This document shows positions 41,789-51,497 of a DNA stretch of 64,000 bases, piece after piece. The stretch lies in contig NZ_SOCP01000004.1 in assembly GCF_004364325.1 (NCBI RefSeq), positions 710,437 to 774,436 of the forward strand. Reading direction: 5' to 3'. Below the pieces are notes generated by a model. That model saw only the letters and a list, made by a program, of their open reading frames with translations. It made no database searches and was not told where the DNA came from. The number at the start of each line of letters is the position of its first letter. Positions within the stretch are counted from its first letter, which is position 1. The translations under genes were made by a program, and so were the position numbers. Source of the DNA: Actinophytocola oryzae. Its GTDB lineage: Bacteria; Actinomycetota; Actinomycetes; Mycobacteriales; Pseudonocardiaceae.

Positions 41789-43765
41789 TCACCGCCGTTC
41801 GTTCACCTCCAGCGCGACCCGGACCGCCGACTCGAGCGCCCCCTCGATCCACGAGTGCTTCAGCGACGTGTGCTCGCCCGCGAAGTGCACCGGCCCCTCC
41901 GACGTCGTGATCGACGGGTGCAGCTCGGTGAACTGCCTCGGCGTGAACACCGCGGCCTCACCGAGCGCGTAGCGGTTGCGCAGCCAGCTCTGCGTCTGGC
42001 CCCTGCCGGTGAAGAACGCCTCGATCCGCTTGCCGTACAACGCCTGCATCCCGCGCATGGCGTAGGCGTAGCGCTCGTCGTCGTGCAGGGAGTCCCACCG
42101 GGACGCGTCCGCGGCCCAGCTGTAGCTGGCGAGGACCACACCGCCGTCGCTGCCCGCGACGGGGTGCGACGGGAAGTAGACGAAGCGGTTCGGGTTGTCG
42201 GTCACCGATCCGCCACCGACCGTGCCCGCGGCCTCGCCGTCGTACTGCTCGTACAGCCCGGGTTCGATCGCGTCCAGCTCGCGGCGCCAGTCGTCCTCGG
42301 TGAACTCCCACCACCGCCTGCTGAACTCCAGCAGCACCTTGGTCGCGGAGTCGTAGTGCAGCTCCATGACCGCGCGGCGCTTGCCGTAGGAGAACATGGG
42401 GGAGGTCTCGACGTGGCGCAGTGCTGTGAACGGCACGGTCACGATGGCGACGTCGGCGGTGAAGGTCTCGGTCTCACCGGGTGTCCCCGAGACGGAGTCG
42501 GTGGCGCCGGTCTCGCTGACCGTCTCCACCCACACGCGGGGGCCGTCCTCACGGACGTGCGGTGACTCGCCGTCGGTTTCTGGTGTCCAGTAGTGGAGGC
42601 GGGTCATGCGCCGGTTCATCCGCAGGTCGTCGCCGAGCTCGCCGACCAGGGCGTAGGGCAGTTCGGCGGTGCCGCCCTCGATCTCCCAGTAGGTGGCCTG
42701 GTTGCTGACGAGGCTGCGGGTGAGGAAGCTGTGCATGAAGGACAGCGGTATGCGCGAGGTGAGGTTCTCGATCGTGCCGATCGCGTCGACCGTGCGTTCG
42801 TCGAGGCCGAGGTGGTCGGTGAGGAAGCCCCCCATCGAGTAGTTGTCGAAGTCGTAGATGACCTTGGCCCAGCCGTCGACCCACTCAGCCATCGGCTTGT
42901 CGACCCGGCCGTCGGCGGTGGCCGTCGAGTAGTAGTCCCGCACCGGGTCGAGCGCCCGGTCGAGGGTCGCGCCCGCCGTCGCGGCCGCCTGGGCGCCGGG
43001 AACCCCGAAACCTCCGTTGATCGGGCCGGGATCCTGCGCGTAGTCGGCGCGGCGCACCAGCTGGCCGTTGGTGTGGATCCAGGTCCGCATGGCCTGCTCC
43101 GGCGGCCGGAACCCGGGCTGGTCCGGCCCGTTGCGCCACTCGACCCCGGTGAAGGACCGGTAGACCACCGGAGGGACGACGTCGGTCCCGGTGCCCGGCT
43201 TGACGTCGACGTTGTAGAACAGCCTGCGCCGAAGCCCGAGGTGGTCGATCAGGCCCAGCGTGAGCGGGTGGAAGTCGGGCAGCCGCATCGCCCCGGCCTC
43301 CGCGTACTGGCGCTCGTCGGCGAACGGCGCCGCGTCGCTCTCCGGCCCGCGCCGGAACGTCTTGACACGCCCGCCGACCCGGCTCCCGTTGGCCTCGACC
43401 ACCGTCACCTGGTGACCGGCCCGCCGCAGCAGGAGCGCCGACACGAGCCCGGCGATGCCCGCCCCGACCACGAGCACCTTCTTGGGGCTGGTAGTCCGGG
43501 GCAGCCCGTCGTCGAGCAGTACCCTGAGGTACTCCAGTTTCAGGTCCTCGCCGTTCGGGCCGACGAGGAGCAGCTCGCGGGCCAGCCGCAGGCAGGTCTG
43601 CCAGCGTGCGTCGTCGGGCACGGCCTTGACACCGGGCAGGACGGCAGGCGCGGCGGCGGCCACACCGGGAGCCAGCAGCCCGCCGGCAGCAGGCGCGGCG
43701 GCGGCAAGCCCCGCCGCCGTGAGGAACGAGCGTCTACCGAGACTGCGTGCACCACGGGGTTCCAT
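41789..43765 (-). CDS. Tat-exported flavin amine oxidase / L-amino-acid oxidase
   Basis: This 658-residue flavoprotein has a twin-arginine signal ([20 protein letters not shown]), the FAD motif [17 protein letters not shown] at about residue 95, RVGGRVKTF, and the C-terminal FAD contact [19 protein letters not shown]. It resembles actinobacterial L-amino-acid oxidases such as L-glutamate oxidase, which make a 2-oxoacid, ammonia and hydrogen peroxide outside the cell. Substrate specificity cannot be read. It is a single gene with its own terminator. Confidence 0.88.
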   Translation of the reverse strand: MEPRGARSLGRRSFLTAAGLAAAAPAAGGLLAPGVAAAAPAVLPGVKAVPDDARWQTCLRLARELLLVGPNGEDLKLEYLRVLLDDGLPRTTSPKKVLVVGAGIAGLVSALLLRRAGHQVTVVEANGSRVGGRVKTFRRGPESDAAPFADERQYAEAGAMRLPDFHPLTLGLIDHLGLRRRLFYNVDVKPGTGTDVVPPVVYRSFTGVEWRNGPDQPGFRPPEQAMRTWIHTNGQLVRRADYAQDPGPINGGFGVPGAQAAATAGATLDRALDPVRDYYSTATADGRVDKPMAEWVDGWAKVIYDFDNYSMGGFLTDHLGLDERTVDAIGTIENLTSRIPLSFMHSFLTRSLVSNQATYWEIEGGTAELPYALVGELGDDLRMNRRMTRLHYWTPETDGESPHVREDGPRVWVETVSETGATDSVSGTPGETETFTADVAIVTVPFTALRHVETSPMFSYGKRRAVMELHYDSATKVLLEFSRRWWEFTEDDWRRELDAIEPGLYEQYDGEAAGTVGGGSVTDNPNRFVYFPSHPVAGSDGGVVLASYSWAADASRWDSLHDDERYAYAMRGMQALYGKRIEAFFTGRGQTQSWLRNRYALGEAAVFTPRQFTELHPSITTSEGPVHFAGEHTSLKHSWIEGALESAVRVALEVNERR

Positions 43766-43883
43766 GATCCCAAGTAGATAGTGCCCGGCCGTACTCGAAG
43801 CGAGAGCAGGCAACCCAAACCACCTGACCGATGCGGGTCGTTCACCCTGACGTGTACATCTCAGGCCGGCACGCTCACCGCGC

Positions 43884-44432
43884 CTACCGGCACCACGAGC
43901 TGACCATGTCGGAGAAGTCGGGGAACTCGGCCCGCGCCGCCGCGAGCACGTCGGCGGGAGTGCGCGGCTCGATCCCGGAGTGCTCCTCGGCAACGGCACG
44001 CAGCGCCGCGTGGGGCTCACCCTGCTCCGAGCCGAACTCGACCGCCTCCATCGGGCCGACGCCACCGGCCAGCAGCCACAGGAACTCCCCGAGACTGCCC
44101 GCGACGACGCCGGTCTCGCCTTCCGAGCCGAAGAACACGACGGGTTGGTCGGCCGGCGGGCGGCCGGGCCGGACCAGCCAGCTCGCGACCAGACCGCCGG
44201 TGCCGTCCTGCGCGAACACCCGGAACGCGTCGCCGTCGAGGTCCTCGTTGCCGGTCCACAACCGCAGCCACTCGGTCGTCTTCTCCGCGGAGTCGAACTC
44301 GCCGTACGGCTCGTAGTCGATGCTCCCCGGCCCGTCCTCGAACGGGAACTCGATGCCGTCCAACGCGGCCAGCGCGGCGGGGAAGGACCGGTCGTCGGTG
44401 GTCGTCACACGCGCACCGTACCGTCCTGTCAT
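43884..44432 (-). CDS. SUKH / SMI1-KNR4-like protein
   Basis: This 182-residue soluble protein contains [27 protein letters not shown], typical of the actinobacterial SMI1/KNR4 (SUKH) superfamily. Some members are immunity proteins against contact-dependent toxins. No toxin gene is adjacent, so that role is unproven. The ATG overlaps the stop of the membrane-protein gene (ATGA), supporting this start over a GTG eight codons later. Confidence 0.72.
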   Translation of the reverse strand: MTGRYGARVTTTDDRSFPAALAALDGIEFPFEDGPGSIDYEPYGEFDSAEKTTEWLRLWTGNEDLDGDAFRVFAQDGTGGLVASWLVRPGRPPADQPVVFFGSEGETGVVAGSLGEFLWLLAGGVGPMEAVEFGSEQGEPHAALRAVAEEHSGIEPRTPADVLAAARAEFPDFSDMVSSWCR

Positions 44433-45073
44433 CGTCCCGCTCGCCGCGTTGTGGCCAAGGCGCCCTGGCCGTGGTTGCGGTACCAGAACAGCGAACCGAC
44501 ACCGACGGCGATCACGGCCAGGCCGATCGGGCGCGACACCTCGAGATACGTCTGCGTCGGCAGGGACACCGCCAGCGCGAGCAGTACGAGGGCGTGGAGC
44601 ACCAGAGTCGCTCCCACGATGCCGGTGATCGTGTTCGACGCGCGCCGGCTGCCCGGTGTGTCCAGAGGCCTGTCCATACCGGGACTGCGGCGGGCGACCA
44701 GCCGTAACACGACCTGGTGCAACGGTTTCCCGATCGCGACGGAAGCCAGGCACACCAACCCCAACGGACCGGTCACCACCGCCTCGTGCAGCTTCAGCAC
44801 GACTGTGTTGCCGCCGGTCGCGAAGAACACGAGTGCGGCGACGGCGAAGCAGCACACCGCGACCAGCCCGATCGGGTCCAGGCGCCTGCGCACGGCGAGC
44901 TTCCCCAGTGTGAACGCCGTCGGGACCGCGGCCGCGACGAGTAACGCCGTCGCATCGCTGCCCGTGTGCGGACGTAGCCACGTGTAGACGACAAGGGGCA
45001 CCACCGCACTGATGACGACGCTGGGTCCGACCTTGCGCCACAATCCGGCGCGGGGACCCGTCGACGTGTTCAT
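44429..45073 (-). CDS. Integral membrane protein, VC0807-like
   Basis: This 214-residue protein has about six hydrophobic helices (VVISAVVPLVVYTWL, TALLVAAAVPTAFTLGKLAV, LVAVCCFAVAALVFFATGG, and further). The TLGKLAVRRRLDPIGL segment and overall layout resemble the VC0807 family of unknown function. It is coupled to the SUKH gene and diverges from the second two-component system. The upstream part of the open frame to 45121 is probably not translated. Confidence 0.6.
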   Translation of the reverse strand: MNTSTGPRAGLWRKVGPSVVISAVVPLVVYTWLRPHTGSDATALLVAAAVPTAFTLGKLAVRRRLDPIGLVAVCCFAVAALVFFATGGNTVVLKLHEAVVTGPLGLVCLASVAIGKPLHQVVLRLVARRSPGMDRPLDTPGSRRASNTITGIVGATLVLHALVLLALAVSLPTQTYLEVSRPIGLAVIAVGVGSLFWYRNHGQGALATTRRAGR

Positions 45074-45247
45074 CTTTCCCTCCCTTCGCGGCCCTGCCCC
45101 GAGCGGGCGGACCGGGGACAACGATGCCGCTCGGCACCCCGTTCCGTCGTCGGAGCACGGGTTGAAAACGGTGCTCCTCTCACGGGTGGAGACGGAGCCA
45201 CGGTGGACTCAACCCCGGGGTGGACGCCATCGACACCGGAACTGTTT

Positions 45248-46438
45248 ATGCTGGTCAGCATGCCCGCCAAGCTCTCAGCCGCCGCCCGGTGGCGAGCCGT
45301 GTCCACGCTCCCGTGGCAACGGCTGGCGGGCGTCGGGGCCCTGACGGCGGTGCTGGCACTGGGGCTCCACACTGTGCCGGGCGCCTGGTCGCGAGGGACC
45401 GGGACGCCGCTGGCGCTGACGGTGATCGCGGTCGTCGTGTGTGCGGCCGTCGTGCTCACCAGGCCGTCACCGGGCCGGGCGCCGGTGCCGTTACCCGTGC
45501 TGTCGGCGCTGTTCGTGGTGATGCTGGCCGGCTCGACGACCCTGGCGTGGTTCGCGCCGACCGGCCCGGGCTTCCTCACCGGACTGGTCACCGCGGGCGC
45601 CGCGACCAGGTTCCCGCAACGCCTCGGTCGGATCGCGGTGGCCGTGACCCTGTTGTCGTTGGCGTGCGCGGGTTTCCTCGGCGCACACCTGCCACTGGCC
45701 ACGGTCGCGGTCAACGTGCTGGGCGCGGCTGCGTTCTACCGCGTCGGGCTGTTCGCCGCCCGGCTGCGTGCCAGGACCGACCAGGCCGAACACCTCCTGG
45801 CCGAGCTGGAACAGAGCCGCGCGGCGCAACTGCACGCCGCGACCCTCGCCGAACGCCAGCGGCTGGCGCGGGAGATGCACGACGTGCTGGCGCATTCGCT
45901 GTCGGGGCTGCTGCTGCACCTGGAAGGGGCGAAACTGCTCGCGGCGGACGAATCGGTGGACCCGCGCCTACGGGACACAGTGGACCGTGCCCACCACCTG
46001 GCGAACTCAGGACTGCGTGAGGCCCGCCAGGCAATCGGCACCCTCCGGGACGAGGACCTCCCCGGCCCGGAACGACTGCCGTTCCTCGTGGACCGGTTCC
46101 GCGAGGACACCGGCATCCCGGCCGAGCTGGCGGTCACCGGAACCCCACGCCGGCTGACCGCGCAGGCGCGGCTGACCCTGTTCCGCGTGGCGCAGGAGGC
46201 CATGACGAACGCGGCGAAACACGCGGCACCGTCCCGCATCGACGTCCGCCTCGGCTACGACCCCGACGGCACCCGGCTCACGGTGCGGGACTACGGCGGC
46301 ACGGCACCCGCCGACGCCGGGGCCGACGACGGCTACGGGATCACGGGCATGCGTGAACGGGCCGAGCTGCTGGGCGGCACCCTGTCGGCCGGCCCCACCG
46401 ACTCGGGTTTCCTGGTGACGCTGTGGCTGCCGACATGA
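45248..46438 (+). CDS. Membrane sensor histidine kinase (HisKA_3, NarX/DesK-like)
   Basis: This protein of about 396 residues has several N-terminal membrane helices (GALTAVLALGLHTV, LALTVIAVVVCAAVVL, VLSALFVVMLAGSTTLAWF), a coiled-coil, the phosphoacceptor segment RQRLAREMHDVLAHSLSGLL, and a HATPase domain (EAMTNAAKHA, GYGITGMRERAELLGG). The start is uncertain among a GTG at 45203, this ATG and an ATG at 45260. Its stop overlaps the response-regulator start. Confidence 0.88.
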   Translation: MLVSMPAKLSAAARWRAVSTLPWQRLAGVGALTAVLALGLHTVPGAWSRGTGTPLALTVIAVVVCAAVVLTRPSPGRAPVPLPVLSALFVVMLAGSTTLAWFAPTGPGFLTGLVTAGAATRFPQRLGRIAVAVTLLSLACAGFLGAHLPLATVAVNVLGAAAFYRVGLFAARLRARTDQAEHLLAELEQSRAAQLHAATLAERQRLAREMHDVLAHSLSGLLLHLEGAKLLAADESVDPRLRDTVDRAHHLANSGLREARQAIGTLRDEDLPGPERLPFLVDRFREDTGIPAELAVTGTPRRLTAQARLTLFRVAQEAMTNAAKHAAPSRIDVRLGYDPDGTRLTVRDYGGTAPADAGADDGYGITGMRERAELLGGTLSAGPTDSGFLVTLWLPT

Positions 46439-47091
46439 CCGTCCGCGTCCTGATAGCCGACGACCAGCGCGTGGTCCGCGACGGGCTGGTGCTGTTGCTC
46501 GACCTGCTGGAGGGGGTCGAGGTGGTGGGCACGGCCGCCGACGGCGAGGAGGCGGTGGCACTGGCACGCGAGCATCGCCCGGACGTGGTCCTGATGGACC
46601 TTGGCATGCCCCGTTGCGACGGCGTCGAGGCAACCCGCCGCCTCCGCGACGAACCCGGCATCCACGTCGTGGCACTCACGACCTACGCCGACGACCGCTC
46701 GGTACTGGACGCCCTCCGCGCAGGCGCCCGCGGTTACCTGACCAAGGACGCGGGCGCGACGGCGATCCACGACGCCCTGCGCCGGGTGGCACAGGGCGAG
46801 TCGGCGATCGACCCCGCGGTACAACACCACCTGGTCGCGGCGATCGCGACCACCGAGGCCGAGCCGGGGAAACCGTCGCTGCCCGACGGCCTGACCCCAC
46901 GGGAAGCCGAGGTCCTGACCCACATCGCGGCAGGCCTCACCAACTCCGAGATCGCGACCCGCCTGGTGGTCGGCAAGGCCACGGTGAAGACCCACGTGAA
47001 CCACCTGCTGGCCAAGATCGGCGCACGCGACCGGGCCCAGGCGGTCAGCTACGCCTACCGAATGGGCTTCGGCCCCGATTCCCGGGAATGA
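46435..47091 (+). CDS. NarL/LuxR-family response regulator
   Basis: This 218-residue protein has a receiver domain (VLIADDQRVVRDG; Asp in VVLMDLGMPRCDG; Lys in GYLTKDAG) and a LuxR DNA-binding domain (LTPREAEVLTHIAAGLTNSEIA, GKATVKTHVNHLLAKIGA). It forms a two-component system with the overlapping kinase gene. Targets are unknown; the adjacent divergent membrane/SUKH operon is a candidate. Confidence 0.92.
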   Translation: MTVRVLIADDQRVVRDGLVLLLDLLEGVEVVGTAADGEEAVALAREHRPDVVLMDLGMPRCDGVEATRRLRDEPGIHVVALTTYADDRSVLDALRAGARGYLTKDAGATAIHDALRRVAQGESAIDPAVQHHLVAAIATTEAEPGKPSLPDGLTPREAEVLTHIAAGLTNSEIATRLVVGKATVKTHVNHLLAKIGARDRAQAVSYAYRMGFGPDSRE

Positions 47092-47127
47092 CAGCCAACC
47101 GCGCCACGAGCGGGCGCGAAGGTCGAG

Positions 47128-49041
47128 TCAGGACAGGACGGCCTGCGGGAGGAAGAGCGGCATCGAGTCCTCCCACTGGCTGTCCGTCAGCGGCTTCCTG
47201 TTGGTGCCGTCCGCGTTCATGCTGAAGATCTGCCCGTACGGCTGGAAAGTGTCGTCGTAGAGCGCCGCTTCCTCACGGAACCCGTACATTCCGCTGTTGT
47301 ACAGGATGCGCCCGTCCGCGCTCCAGACCGCGTGGCCGTCGTTCGCGCCGCTGGTGGTCAGGACGCGCAGGCCGGTTCCGTCGGGGCGGATGGTGCAGAC
47401 GTCGAAGTTGGTCACGCTCGTGCGGCGGGTGAAGAGGATCAGCCTGCCGTCGGGCGACCAGTCGGGCAGGTTGTCCGACTCGGTGGTGAGCACGCGTGTC
47501 GCGCCGGTCGTGAGATCCAGGACGCGCAGGCCGTTCGCCTGGCCCCACACGCGGTAGACGAGCTGGTTGCCGTCCGCCGAGTAGCTCGGGAAACCCGCGT
47601 TCGTCGAGTCGTCCGTGAGTGCCTCCCAGGTGGAGCCGTCGCTGCGCACCCGCATCACCGCGGCCTTGCTCACCGCACGTTGCTGGAACCAGCCGCCCAG
47701 ACCGAAGGCGATCCACTGCCCGTCTGGCGACCACGCCGGCCGGAACGCCCCCGCCAGGCCGTGCGCGACGAGCGTGGGGTCGAGGCCGCTGTTGTCCGTG
47801 TCGAAGACGACCCGGCGGTCCGAGCCGTTCGGCTTCATGGTCACGATCGAGGAGTGCGCGGCCCCGGTCTGCTTCTCCGTGAACGCGAGGCGGCCCTGCC
47901 TCGACAGGACGGGGAACACGTCGCTGAAGCGGTACTCCCAGTCCGGGTCCCAGTTGTAGAGCGGCGTGTCGAGCGCACGTGGGGTCCGGTCGGTCCTCTC
48001 GTAGACCACCGACCTGCCGTCCGGGGTCCAGACCGGCGAGCGCAGTGACCGCCGCAGCGCGGGCCGGGTGCCCGAGACGTACGCGAGGCCCTCGTCCGGG
48101 CCGCCCTTGACCAGGTAGCCGATCTCGGTGGCGCTCACGTACTGCGGCGCGACCTTCAGGTTGGGCCCGGAGGTGTGCTCGACGCGGTCGGTGCCGGTCG
48201 CGAAGTCGACCGACACGATCTGCGACACGACCGTCCCGACGGCCTCCGGCCGGTGTGCGCCCCAGGTGCCCTCGGTGGTGATCTCGTAGAAGACGATCCG
48301 GCTGCCGTCCGGTGACCACCTCGGCGAGCCGAGGCAGTACCCCGGCCTGGTCGCGACCTGCCGGAAGCCGGTGCCGTCCGGTCGGATGGCGTAGACGCTC
48401 AGCTCCTGGGTGTGTTCCCAGCCGCGGCCGTCGTCGTGGCCCCGCCAGCTCGTGTTGCGGTCGCTGGAGAAGGCGATCCACCTGCCGTCGGGTGACCACG
48501 ATGGCTGGAAGTGGCAGTCGGGGCTGTTCGGGTCGCCCGCCAGCGCCGCGGTGCCGGTCAGGTTGGTCAGCCGCCCGCTGCGCAGGTCGAGCAGCCAGAT
48601 CTGTGCCCTGTGGTCCGCCGACCGCGTGGACATGAAGGCCAGCGTGTTCCCGTCCGGCGACAGGGCGGCACTGTCGTTCACCGCCGGACCGGTCACGAGC
48701 GGCCGCACGCCGACCGCCTGGCCGGAGCCGTTGATGTCGGCCCGGTAGAGGCAGGAGTTGCCGTCGCCTGACCGTTCCGAGGTGAAGACCAGCGTCCTGC
48801 CGTCGGCGGAGACGCAGGCGTGCCGGTCGAACGCGCGGTCCTGGAGGAGCGGGCGTTCGTTGGAGCCGTCCGCGTTCGCGATGTACACAGTGGACGAGGA
48901 CGGTCCGATCCGGTTCATCAGCATGACGCCCTTCTTGCCCGCGCCCGCGGCGGCCACGGCGAAGGGACCTGGCAGGAAGGACGCGGCACCGGCGGCCGCG
49001 CCGGTCGCCAGGAACGTTCGGCGCCTCATCTCGGGGGACAT
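47128..49041 (-). CDS. Tat-exported TolB/WD40-like beta-propeller protein
   Basis: This 637-residue protein has a twin-arginine signal (EMRRRTFLATGAAAGAASF) and many repeats of the form SPDGR-x-IAF/LVF (for example WSPDGRWIAFSSDR, WSPDGRLILFTRR, WSADGRILYNSG), the PD40/TolB propeller signature. It is probably extracellular and binds a ligand or partner. A putative GntR operator lies 41 bp upstream of this start, matching one before the divergent catabolic operon, so the two may be co-regulated. A further in-frame ATG at 49065 is possible. Confidence 0.85.
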   Translation of the reverse strand: MSPEMRRRTFLATGAAAGAASFLPGPFAVAAAGAGKKGVMLMNRIGPSSSTVYIANADGSNERPLLQDRAFDRHACVSADGRTLVFTSERSGDGNSCLYRADINGSGQAVGVRPLVTGPAVNDSAALSPDGNTLAFMSTRSADHRAQIWLLDLRSGRLTNLTGTAALAGDPNSPDCHFQPSWSPDGRWIAFSSDRNTSWRGHDDGRGWEHTQELSVYAIRPDGTGFRQVATRPGYCLGSPRWSPDGSRIVFYEITTEGTWGAHRPEAVGTVVSQIVSVDFATGTDRVEHTSGPNLKVAPQYVSATEIGYLVKGGPDEGLAYVSGTRPALRRSLRSPVWTPDGRSVVYERTDRTPRALDTPLYNWDPDWEYRFSDVFPVLSRQGRLAFTEKQTGAAHSSIVTMKPNGSDRRVVFDTDNSGLDPTLVAHGLAGAFRPAWSPDGQWIAFGLGGWFQQRAVSKAAVMRVRSDGSTWEALTDDSTNAGFPSYSADGNQLVYRVWGQANGLRVLDLTTGATRVLTTESDNLPDWSPDGRLILFTRRTSVTNFDVCTIRPDGTGLRVLTTSGANDGHAVWSADGRILYNSGMYGFREEAALYDDTFQPYGQIFSMNADGTNRKPLTDSQWEDSMPLFLPQAVLS

Positions 49042-49081
49042 CGTTGTACCTGATCCCTTCGCCATCGGAGGGTGCACACAA

Positions 49082-49097
49082 AGATTGTCTAACAACT
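49082..49097. promoter_or_regulatory. Putative GntR (FCD) operator, left copy
   Basis: AGATTGTCTAACAACT contains TTGTCTAACAA, close to the TTGT-N3-ACAA palindrome recognised by FCD-type GntR regulators. It is inverted and differs at one base from the copy at 49225-49240. Similarity continues outward through CGACCGTAACA. It lies 41 bp before the propeller gene start. Confidence 0.6.
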
Positions 49098-49224
49098 ACT
49101 GGCGACCGTAACAGCGGGGGAAGCAGTCTGCAACCGTCGTAACGCGAGGAATCCAAGATACAGAGGCATAATTCCCACAGGGTGTCCTTGTGGAGGCGAA
49201 GTGGCGATGTTACGGTCGTGCTGA

Positions 49225-49240
49225 AGTTGTTGGACAATCT
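49225..49240. promoter_or_regulatory. Putative GntR (FCD) operator, right copy
   Basis: AGTTGTTGGACAATCT is the inverted partner of the site at 49082-49097, with centres 143 bp apart. It ends 26 bp before the GTG of the ABC ATPase gene that heads the catabolic operon. The regulator encoded at 58985-59641 in the same operon is the likely ligand-controlled repressor. Confidence 0.6.
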
Positions 49241-49266
49241 GTTTGGCGGAATACGGGGAGACGAAG

Positions 49267-50067
49267 GTGTCGACCAACGAGCGTGACCTCGGGCCGGACG
49301 CACTCCGCTTCGAGAACGTGACCCTGGAGTTCCCCGGCGCGCACCAACCGGCCATCGAGGACATCTCGCTCCGGGTCGCGCGGCGCAGGTTCGTCGCCGT
49401 GATCGGGCCCAGCGGGTGCGGCAAGAGCACGATCCTCAACCTGGCCGCCGGCCTGCTGGCGCCGACCCGGGGCGGGGTCTACTTCGACGGCGAGCCCGTC
49501 ACCGCGGTCAACTCCCACGCGGCGTACGTGACCCAGAAGGCGAACCTGTTGCCGTGGCTCAGTGTCCGGTCGAACATCGGCCTGGCGCTGAAGTTCCGCA
49601 ACGTGCCGAGGCGGGAACGCGACGAGCGCATCGCCCACTGGATCAAGGTCGTGGGCCTCACCGGCTTCGAGGACCACTACCCCCGCGAGCTGTCCGGCGG
49701 CATGCAGAAACGCTGCTCGATCGCGCGGGCGCTCATCTACGACCCGTCCATCGTGCTCATGGACGAGCCGTTCGGCCCGCTCGACGCCATCACCAGGCTC
49801 AAGCTGCAGCAGGAGCTGCTCAACCTGTGGGAGGAGCAGCAGGGCACGCTCGTGTTCGTCACCCACGACCTCAACGAGGCCATCTACCTCGCCGACGAGG
49901 TCGTCGTGATGTCCAGGGGACCCGGCACGGTACGCCGTGTGCTGCAGGTCCCCTTCGAACGCCCGCGCAACATCGGCACACTCGTCGAGTCGCGCGAGTT
50001 CTCCGAGATATACAACGATCTCTGGAGTCTCTTCAAGTCGGAGATCGACCTGTCCGACGCCGTGTGA
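49267..50067 (+). CDS. ABC transporter ATPase (nitrate/sulfonate/taurine/thiamine-precursor type)
   Basis: This 266-residue ATPase has Walker A GPSGCGKSTILNLAAGL, Q-loop VTQKANLLPW, signature LSGGMQKRCSIARAL, Walker B VLMDEPFGPLD and the switch His in VFVTHDLNEA. It belongs to the SsuB/TauB family. The GTG start has GGGGAG six bases upstream; an upstream in-frame TTG lacks a ribosome site. The cognate binding protein and permease are at the far end of the same operon (59.6-61.5 kb). Confidence 0.92.
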   Translation: MSTNERDLGPDALRFENVTLEFPGAHQPAIEDISLRVARRRFVAVIGPSGCGKSTILNLAAGLLAPTRGGVYFDGEPVTAVNSHAAYVTQKANLLPWLSVRSNIGLALKFRNVPRRERDERIAHWIKVVGLTGFEDHYPRELSGGMQKRCSIARALIYDPSIVLMDEPFGPLDAITRLKLQQELLNLWEEQQGTLVFVTHDLNEAIYLADEVVVMSRGPGTVRRVLQVPFERPRNIGTLVESREFSEIYNDLWSLFKSEIDLSDAV

Positions 50068-50082
50068 GGAAGGGCCGCCGCG

Positions 50083-50631
50083 TTGATAACGATCACGGAG
50101 GAGATCTCCGTCCCGAGCCCGCCGGCCCGGGTCTGGGAGGTCGTCTCGAACCCATCGGACGTCGTGTCGTGCATCAGCGGCGCCGAACTCGGCGCGGCCC
50201 ACGACGACGGGTCCTTCGACGGCTCCCTGGTGGTCCGGTTCGGTGCGCTCCGAGTCCGGTTCGCCGCCCGGATCTCCCTGACGCTGAACGAGTTCGAGGG
50301 ACGCCTGTCGGCCCGTGGCGGCGACGGGCAGGGCGCCACCCGCTTCCACGGTGGGGCCACCTTCCGCGTGCTCGAGGACGCCGGCGGCACGCGGGTGGTC
50401 ATGACCGGCGAGATCGTCCTCTCCGGCAGGCTCGCCTCGCTGGTCGAGTCGGGGGCGGGCGCCGTCGTGGCCAGGATGACGAAGGACTTCGCGGCGAAGC
50501 TGGTCGAGAAGTGCGCGGGTCCCACCCCACCACCCCGGGTGGGTTGGCTGTCCCGGTGCCGCACGTGGCTGCGCCGGGTACTGCGTCGCACAGAACCGAT
50601 GGAGGAGGTCGGCAGTGGCACGGCTCAATAG
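50083..50631 (+). CDS. CoxG / SRPBCC family protein
   Basis: This 182-residue protein has the CoxG-type helix-grip fold: ITEEISVPSPPARVWEVVSN at the N-terminus, then ISGAELGAAHDDGSFDG and GAGAVVARMTKDFAAKLVEK. CoxG members assist maturation or membrane attachment of molybdenum hydroxylases, but no such hydroxylase is visible, so its role is open. The basic C-terminal tail may contact membrane. It starts at a TTG after GAGGAAGG and overlaps the aldolase gene by 17 nt. Confidence 0.75.
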   Translation: MITITEEISVPSPPARVWEVVSNPSDVVSCISGAELGAAHDDGSFDGSLVVRFGALRVRFAARISLTLNEFEGRLSARGGDGQGATRFHGGATFRVLEDAGGTRVVMTGEIVLSGRLASLVESGAGAVVARMTKDFAAKLVEKCAGPTPPPRVGWLSRCRTWLRRVLRRTEPMEEVGSGTAQ

Positions 50632-51469
50632 CGTGATCGGCGCGCTGGAGACGGGACAGCACGCCTTCGCGTCCTTCGTGGCACCCGATCCCGCCGCCGC
50701 ACTGGAGTTCGCCACCACCGACTACGACGGCCTGGTGTTCGAGGCCGAGCACAAACCCTGGGACGTCCCCGCACTCCGCGACAGCCTGCAGTACCTTTTG
50801 GACAGACGACGGATCTTCGACGCGACCAGCGTGGCGCCCTCGGTCACCCCGCTGGTCCGGATCCCGGCCAACGGCGGCGAAAAGTCGCAGTGGCACGCCA
50901 AGCAGGCGCTCGACCTCGGTGCGTACGGCATCGTGTGGCCGCACATCTCCCGGGTCGACGAGGCGTACAACGCGGTCGCGGCCTGCCGCTACCCCCGGCT
51001 TCCCGACCGGCCCCGCTTCGAGCCCGCAGGCCTGCGCGGTGACAGCCCGGCCGCCGCCGCCCGCTACTGGGGCGTGACGAACGCCGAGTACTACGCCAAG
51101 AGCGACGTCTGGCCACTCGACCCGAACGGGGAGATCCTGGTGGCGCTCATGATCGAGGACCAGCTCGGCATCGAGAACCTGCCCGACATCCTCGACCAGG
51201 TGCCGGGCATCGGCCTGGTCGTCGTCGGCGAGGGCGACATGAGCCAGGAACTGGGCGTGCCACGACAGTACGACCACCCGCGCATGCTCGAGTGCAAGCG
51301 CCGCATCCTCGACGTCTGCGCCGCGCGCGGAGTCGCCGTGGGTCACCCGCACGTGACGGCCGACAACGTCAAACAGGTCCTGGCCGACGGCTACCGCTTC
51401 CTGATGACCATGCCGGTGCGCGGCTATCCGGGCCTCGAACTGGGCCGGACCCTGACCGGCCGCGACTGA
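50615..51469 (+). CDS. HpcH/HpaI-family aldolase
   Basis: This 284-residue class II pyruvate-type aldolase/lyase family protein has the Arg in PLVRIPANG, the metal-binding Glu in LMIEDQLGIENL and Asp in GEGDMSQELG. Family members cleave 4-hydroxy-2-oxo acids to pyruvate or oxaloacetate plus an aldehyde or oxoacid. Next to a LigJ-like hydratase it would fit the cleavage step of an aromatic meta-pathway. The GTG start has GGAGGAGG six bases upstream. Confidence 0.85.
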   Translation: MARLNSVIGALETGQHAFASFVAPDPAAALEFATTDYDGLVFEAEHKPWDVPALRDSLQYLLDRRRIFDATSVAPSVTPLVRIPANGGEKSQWHAKQALDLGAYGIVWPHISRVDEAYNAVAACRYPRLPDRPRFEPAGLRGDSPAAAARYWGVTNAEYYAKSDVWPLDPNGEILVALMIEDQLGIENLPDILDQVPGIGLVVVGEGDMSQELGVPRQYDHPRMLECKRRILDVCAARGVAVGHPHVTADNVKQVLADGYRFLMTMPVRGYPGLELGRTLTGRD

Positions 51470-51497
51470 CACCCGCCAAACCTTCGGGAGATCCCGC

